NCBI GenBank assembly: GCA_028694565.1
Contig: JAQVKR010000127.1
Coordinates: forward strand, 1 to 7,429
DNA: 7,429 bases
Reading direction: 5' to 3'
DNA from: Gammaproteobacteria bacterium
GTDB taxonomy: Bacteria > Pseudomonadota > Gammaproteobacteria > DSM-26407
The notes under the pieces were generated by a model, which had not been told where the DNA came from, did no database searches, and saw nothing but the letters and a program-made list of their open reading frames with translations. Shown piece after piece: positions 5,257 through 7,429 of the stretch. The translations under genes were made by a program, and so were the position numbers. The stretch's first letter is position 1. The number at the start of each line of letters is the position of its first letter.

Positions 5257-7429
5257 AGCTCATCCCGGGGTGGCCGTCCGGGGATGCCGGCAGCTCCCCA
5301 TGCTCACCGAGAATGCCACGGATGGTGGCGACCAGTTCGTGGTTTGTCGTTCTCGACTTCACCAGGGCGGCCGCCACCTCGTCGGCCAGCACATGATCCT
5401 GTTCGTGGGCGGAGAAGATCACCACCGGAACCGGCGGCTGGAACCGCCCCACCAGCGGCAGCAGGGAGAGTCCGGAGCCATCCGGAAGCTCCAGGTCGAG
5501 GATCACCAGGCTGTACCCGCCCTGCTCCAGCGCCGACTCCGCATCGGCGCGGTTGCTCGCCACCTCCACCCGGGCGAAATCGCGCAGGATGTCGCCCACC
5601 ACCCGCTGCACGTCCGGATCATCCTCCACGTGCAGAATCCGCGGCCGCGGCCCGGAAGCCGCGCGCTGGACCGCCTGAATCAACTGTTCCTGGTCGATGG
5701 GCTTGCGCAGCCAGTCCACCACCGCCAGCGCCTCGCCGTCCACCTCCTGCCGGTGCACATCGGCCACCGCCGAAACGATGATCACCGGCAGGCCCGCGGT
5801 GCGCTCATCCCGGCGCAGCTCATGGAGCAGTTCGAGACCGTTGCCGTCCGGCAGCATGATGTCGAGGGTCATTGCCGCATACCGCTCCTTGGCCAGCAGG
5901 GTGCGGGCCTGGCCCAGGCTGGTGGCGATATCGGCCCGGTACCCCTCCTGTTCCAGCATCAGGCGCAGGAGGGTGCCCACGTCCGGGTCGTCCTCGCAGA
6001 CGAGCACCCGGCTTACGCCCCGCTCCCCGCCGCTGCGCCGGCGGGTGAAAATCTGGGTGCCGGGGCCGGACCAGAGTGGCAGATCGACGGTGAAGGTGGT
6101 ACCCGCGCCCGGCACCGATTCGAAATCGATGCGCCCGCCCAGGCGCTCCACGATGGCCTTGGCGATGCTCAGGCCGAGACCGGTGCCGCCGCTGCGGCGG
6201 GTGTCGGAGGCATCCGCCTGGGAGAACTTCTCGAACACATGGGGCCGGAACTCCTCGGGAATTCCCGCGCCCGCGTCGGTTATCGCGATGCGGACCTCAC
6301 CGGCGTTCTCCGCCACCGCAACGTTCACCGCGCCCCCCTGGGGGGAGAACTTGGCGGCGTTCGAGAGCAGGTTGGTAAAGACCTGGCTCAGCCGGTCGGG
6401 GTCGGCCAGCACGGAAAGCCCCTCCTCCGCCGATTCGAGCACGATATGCACCCCGTACTGGGTGGCATAGGCCTGGTTGGCCTCGATCACCTGCTCGATG
6501 ATGGGCAGCAGGGCGACCGGACGGATATCGAACGCCATGCGCCCCGACTCGATCTTCTCCGCGTCGAGAATGTCGTTGATGAGGCGGGAGAGGCGTTCGC
6601 TGTTCTTGTTGGCGATTTCGATCAGCCCCCGGGCCTGCTCCGGCAGATCTCCCGACACCCCCCCGATCACCAGCCCCAGGGAGCCGCGGATGGAGGTCAG
6701 CGGCGTGCGCAGCTCGTGGCTGACCGTGGAGATGAACTCGCTCTTCATCCGGTCCATCTTCTTGCGCTCGCTGATGTCGCGGACGATCCCGGTGAACAGG
6801 TGGCGATCGGGAAACGGCACCTCGCTGACCGCGATTTCCAGCGGGAATACGGTGCCGTCCTTGCGCCGGCCTTCCGCTTCGCGGCCCACGCCCATCACCC
6901 GCCGCTCACCGGTCTCCAGGTAGCGGCGGATATAGCCGGCGTGACCGGTGTGGTACGGCTCCGGCATGAGCATGGAGACACTGCGTCCCAGGACCTCTCC
7001 GGCAGAATAGCCGAAGATGCGCTCGGCGGCGGGATTGAAGCTCTCGACGAGTCCCTCCTCGTCGATGGTGATGATGCCCTCCACGGCGTTGTCGACGATG
7101 GCCTGGGTGCGGGCGGCGCTCTCCTTGAGACTGGCGGTCCGCTCCTCCACCCGGCGTTCGAGCTCGTCGCGGGCGGTACGCAGCTCGGCGAAGGTCCTCC
7201 CCAGGGAGGTGGCCATCAGCCGGATGTTCTCGGTCAGGCGGGCGAACTCGCTCACGCCGCTCACCGGCCAGTCGATGGGGGTGGCGTGCATCAGCTTGGC
7301 CGGAACATCGCGGCTCACCTCGGAGAGCCGGCGCAGGGGCCGGACCAGCAGATGGCTCGCCACGGGCCCGAGCAGCAGGGTCAGCAGGGTGATGCCGCCC
7401 AGCAGCCGGAAGGCCTCCAGGTAGGTCCG
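5255..7429 (-). CDS. Membrane-bound hybrid sensor histidine kinase, HAMP-PAS-HisKA-HATPase-REC-REC (5' end beyond right edge)
   Basis: The frame stays open to the window edge, giving 724 visible residues. The GTG at 7363 is a poor start because the 22 codons before it encode most of a transmembrane helix (LLGGITLLTLLLGPVASHLLV); the sensor and first helix lie outside. Numbering from that GTG: HAMP about 2-58, coiled coil about 58-82, PAS about 83-200 (FNPAAERIFGYSAGEVLG, typical of FixL-like PAS), HisKA with H216 in SHELRTPL, HATPase with N335 in NLLSNAAKFSP, G1 DAGAGIP, F-box FEKFSQAD and G2 GGTGLGLSIAK at 392-402. Receiver 1 has E457-D459, D501 and K554; receiver 2 has E580-D582, D623 and K669. 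All catalytic residues are intact, so it should autophosphorylate and pass phosphate to its receivers. It shows no Hpt domain, consistent with use of the Hpt on the cyclase two genes downstream. The signal is unknown since the sensor is off-window. Confidence 0.94.
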   Translation of the reverse strand, partial: RTYLEAFRLLGGITLLTLLLGPVASHLLVRPLRRLSEVSRDVPAKLMHATPIDWPVSGVSEFARLTENIRLMATSLGRTFAELRTARDELERRVEERTASLKESAARTQAIVDNAVEGIITIDEEGLVESFNPAAERIFGYSAGEVLGRSVSMLMPEPYHTGHAGYIRRYLETGERRVMGVGREAEGRRKDGTVFPLEIAVSEVPFPDRHLFTGIVRDISERKKMDRMKSEFISTVSHELRTPLTSIRGSLGLVIGGVSGDLPEQARGLIEIANKNSERLSRLINDILDAEKIESGRMAFDIRPVALLPIIEQVIEANQAYATQYGVHIVLESAEEGLSVLADPDRLSQVFTNLLSNAAKFSPQGGAVNVAVAENAGEVRIAITDAGAGIPEEFRPHVFEKFSQADASDTRRSGGTGLGLSIAKAIVERLGGRIDFESVPGAGTTFTVDLPLWSGPGTQIFTRRRSGGERGVSRVLVCEDDPDVGTLLRLMLEQEGYRADIATSLGQARTLLAKERYAAMTLDIMLPDGNGLELLHELRRDERTAGLPVIIVSAVADVHRQEVDGEALAVVDWLRKPIDQEQLIQAVQRAASGPRPRILHVEDDPDVQRVVGDILRDFARVEVASNRADAESALEQGGYSLVILDLELPDGSGLSLLPLVGRFQPPVPVVIFSAHEQDHVLADEVAAALVKSRTTNHELVATIRGILGEHGELPASPDGHPGMS

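Noticed and set aside
7361..7363. GTG as the start of the histidine kinase
   Set aside because: The open frame and a transmembrane helix continue upstream to the window edge, so this Val codon lies inside the protein.
1..7429. CRISPR array, tRNA/rRNA genes, insertion sequences or integrase sites
   Set aside because: No spaced repeats, cloverleaf-like sequence, transposase frame or terminal inverted repeats were seen; the window is almost fully occupied by six genes.

Overview
This is a GC-rich window in which every gene I can support lies on the minus strand, so transcription runs from the right edge to the left edge. The protein families (a PotF/PotG/PotH polyamine importer, and a hybrid sensor kinase beside an Hpt-REC-REC-GGDEF protein) and the codon use suggest a high-GC proteobacterium, most likely a gammaproteobacterium. 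There is no rRNA, and nothing here supports a genus.

Layout in transcription order. (1) 7429-5255: a membrane-bound hybrid histidine kinase (TM-HAMP-coiled coil-PAS-HisKA-HATPase-REC-REC), cut off by the right edge. (2) 5242-4850: a stand-alone receiver protein. (3) 4857-3217: a diguanylate cyclase with an N-terminal Hpt domain and two receiver domains. These three are tightly packed (12-bp gap, then 8-bp overlap) and look like one phosphorelay/c-di-GMP operon. (4) A 134-bp gap holds two strong inverted repeats and a possible promoter. (5) 3082-1982: potF, a periplasmic polyamine-binding protein gene interrupted by one in-frame TAG at codon 259. (6) A 119-bp gap holds GC-rich hairpins. (7) 1862-720: potG, the importer ATPase. 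(8) 723-1: potH, an inner-membrane permease overlapping potG by 4 bp and cut off by the left edge at its EAA motif. A potI-like gene would be expected just beyond.

How the parts may work together. The kinase carries two C-terminal receivers but shows no Hpt domain of its own. The only Hpt visible is on the diguanylate cyclase, so that protein may be both the phosphotransfer hub and the c-di-GMP output. Its two receivers are both non-canonical: the first lacks the usual acidic pair, and the second has Glu in place of the phospho-acceptor Asp. The single-domain regulator, which is canonical, may therefore be the real receiver for the Hpt. The pot genes encode a polyamine importer. A functional link between polyamines and this c-di-GMP module is suggested only by co-orientation and adjacency.

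Most notable observations: the lone premature TAG in an otherwise intact potF, the Asp-to-Glu substitution at residue 303 of the cyclase, and a pair of identical 10-bp palindromes in the leader region of potF.
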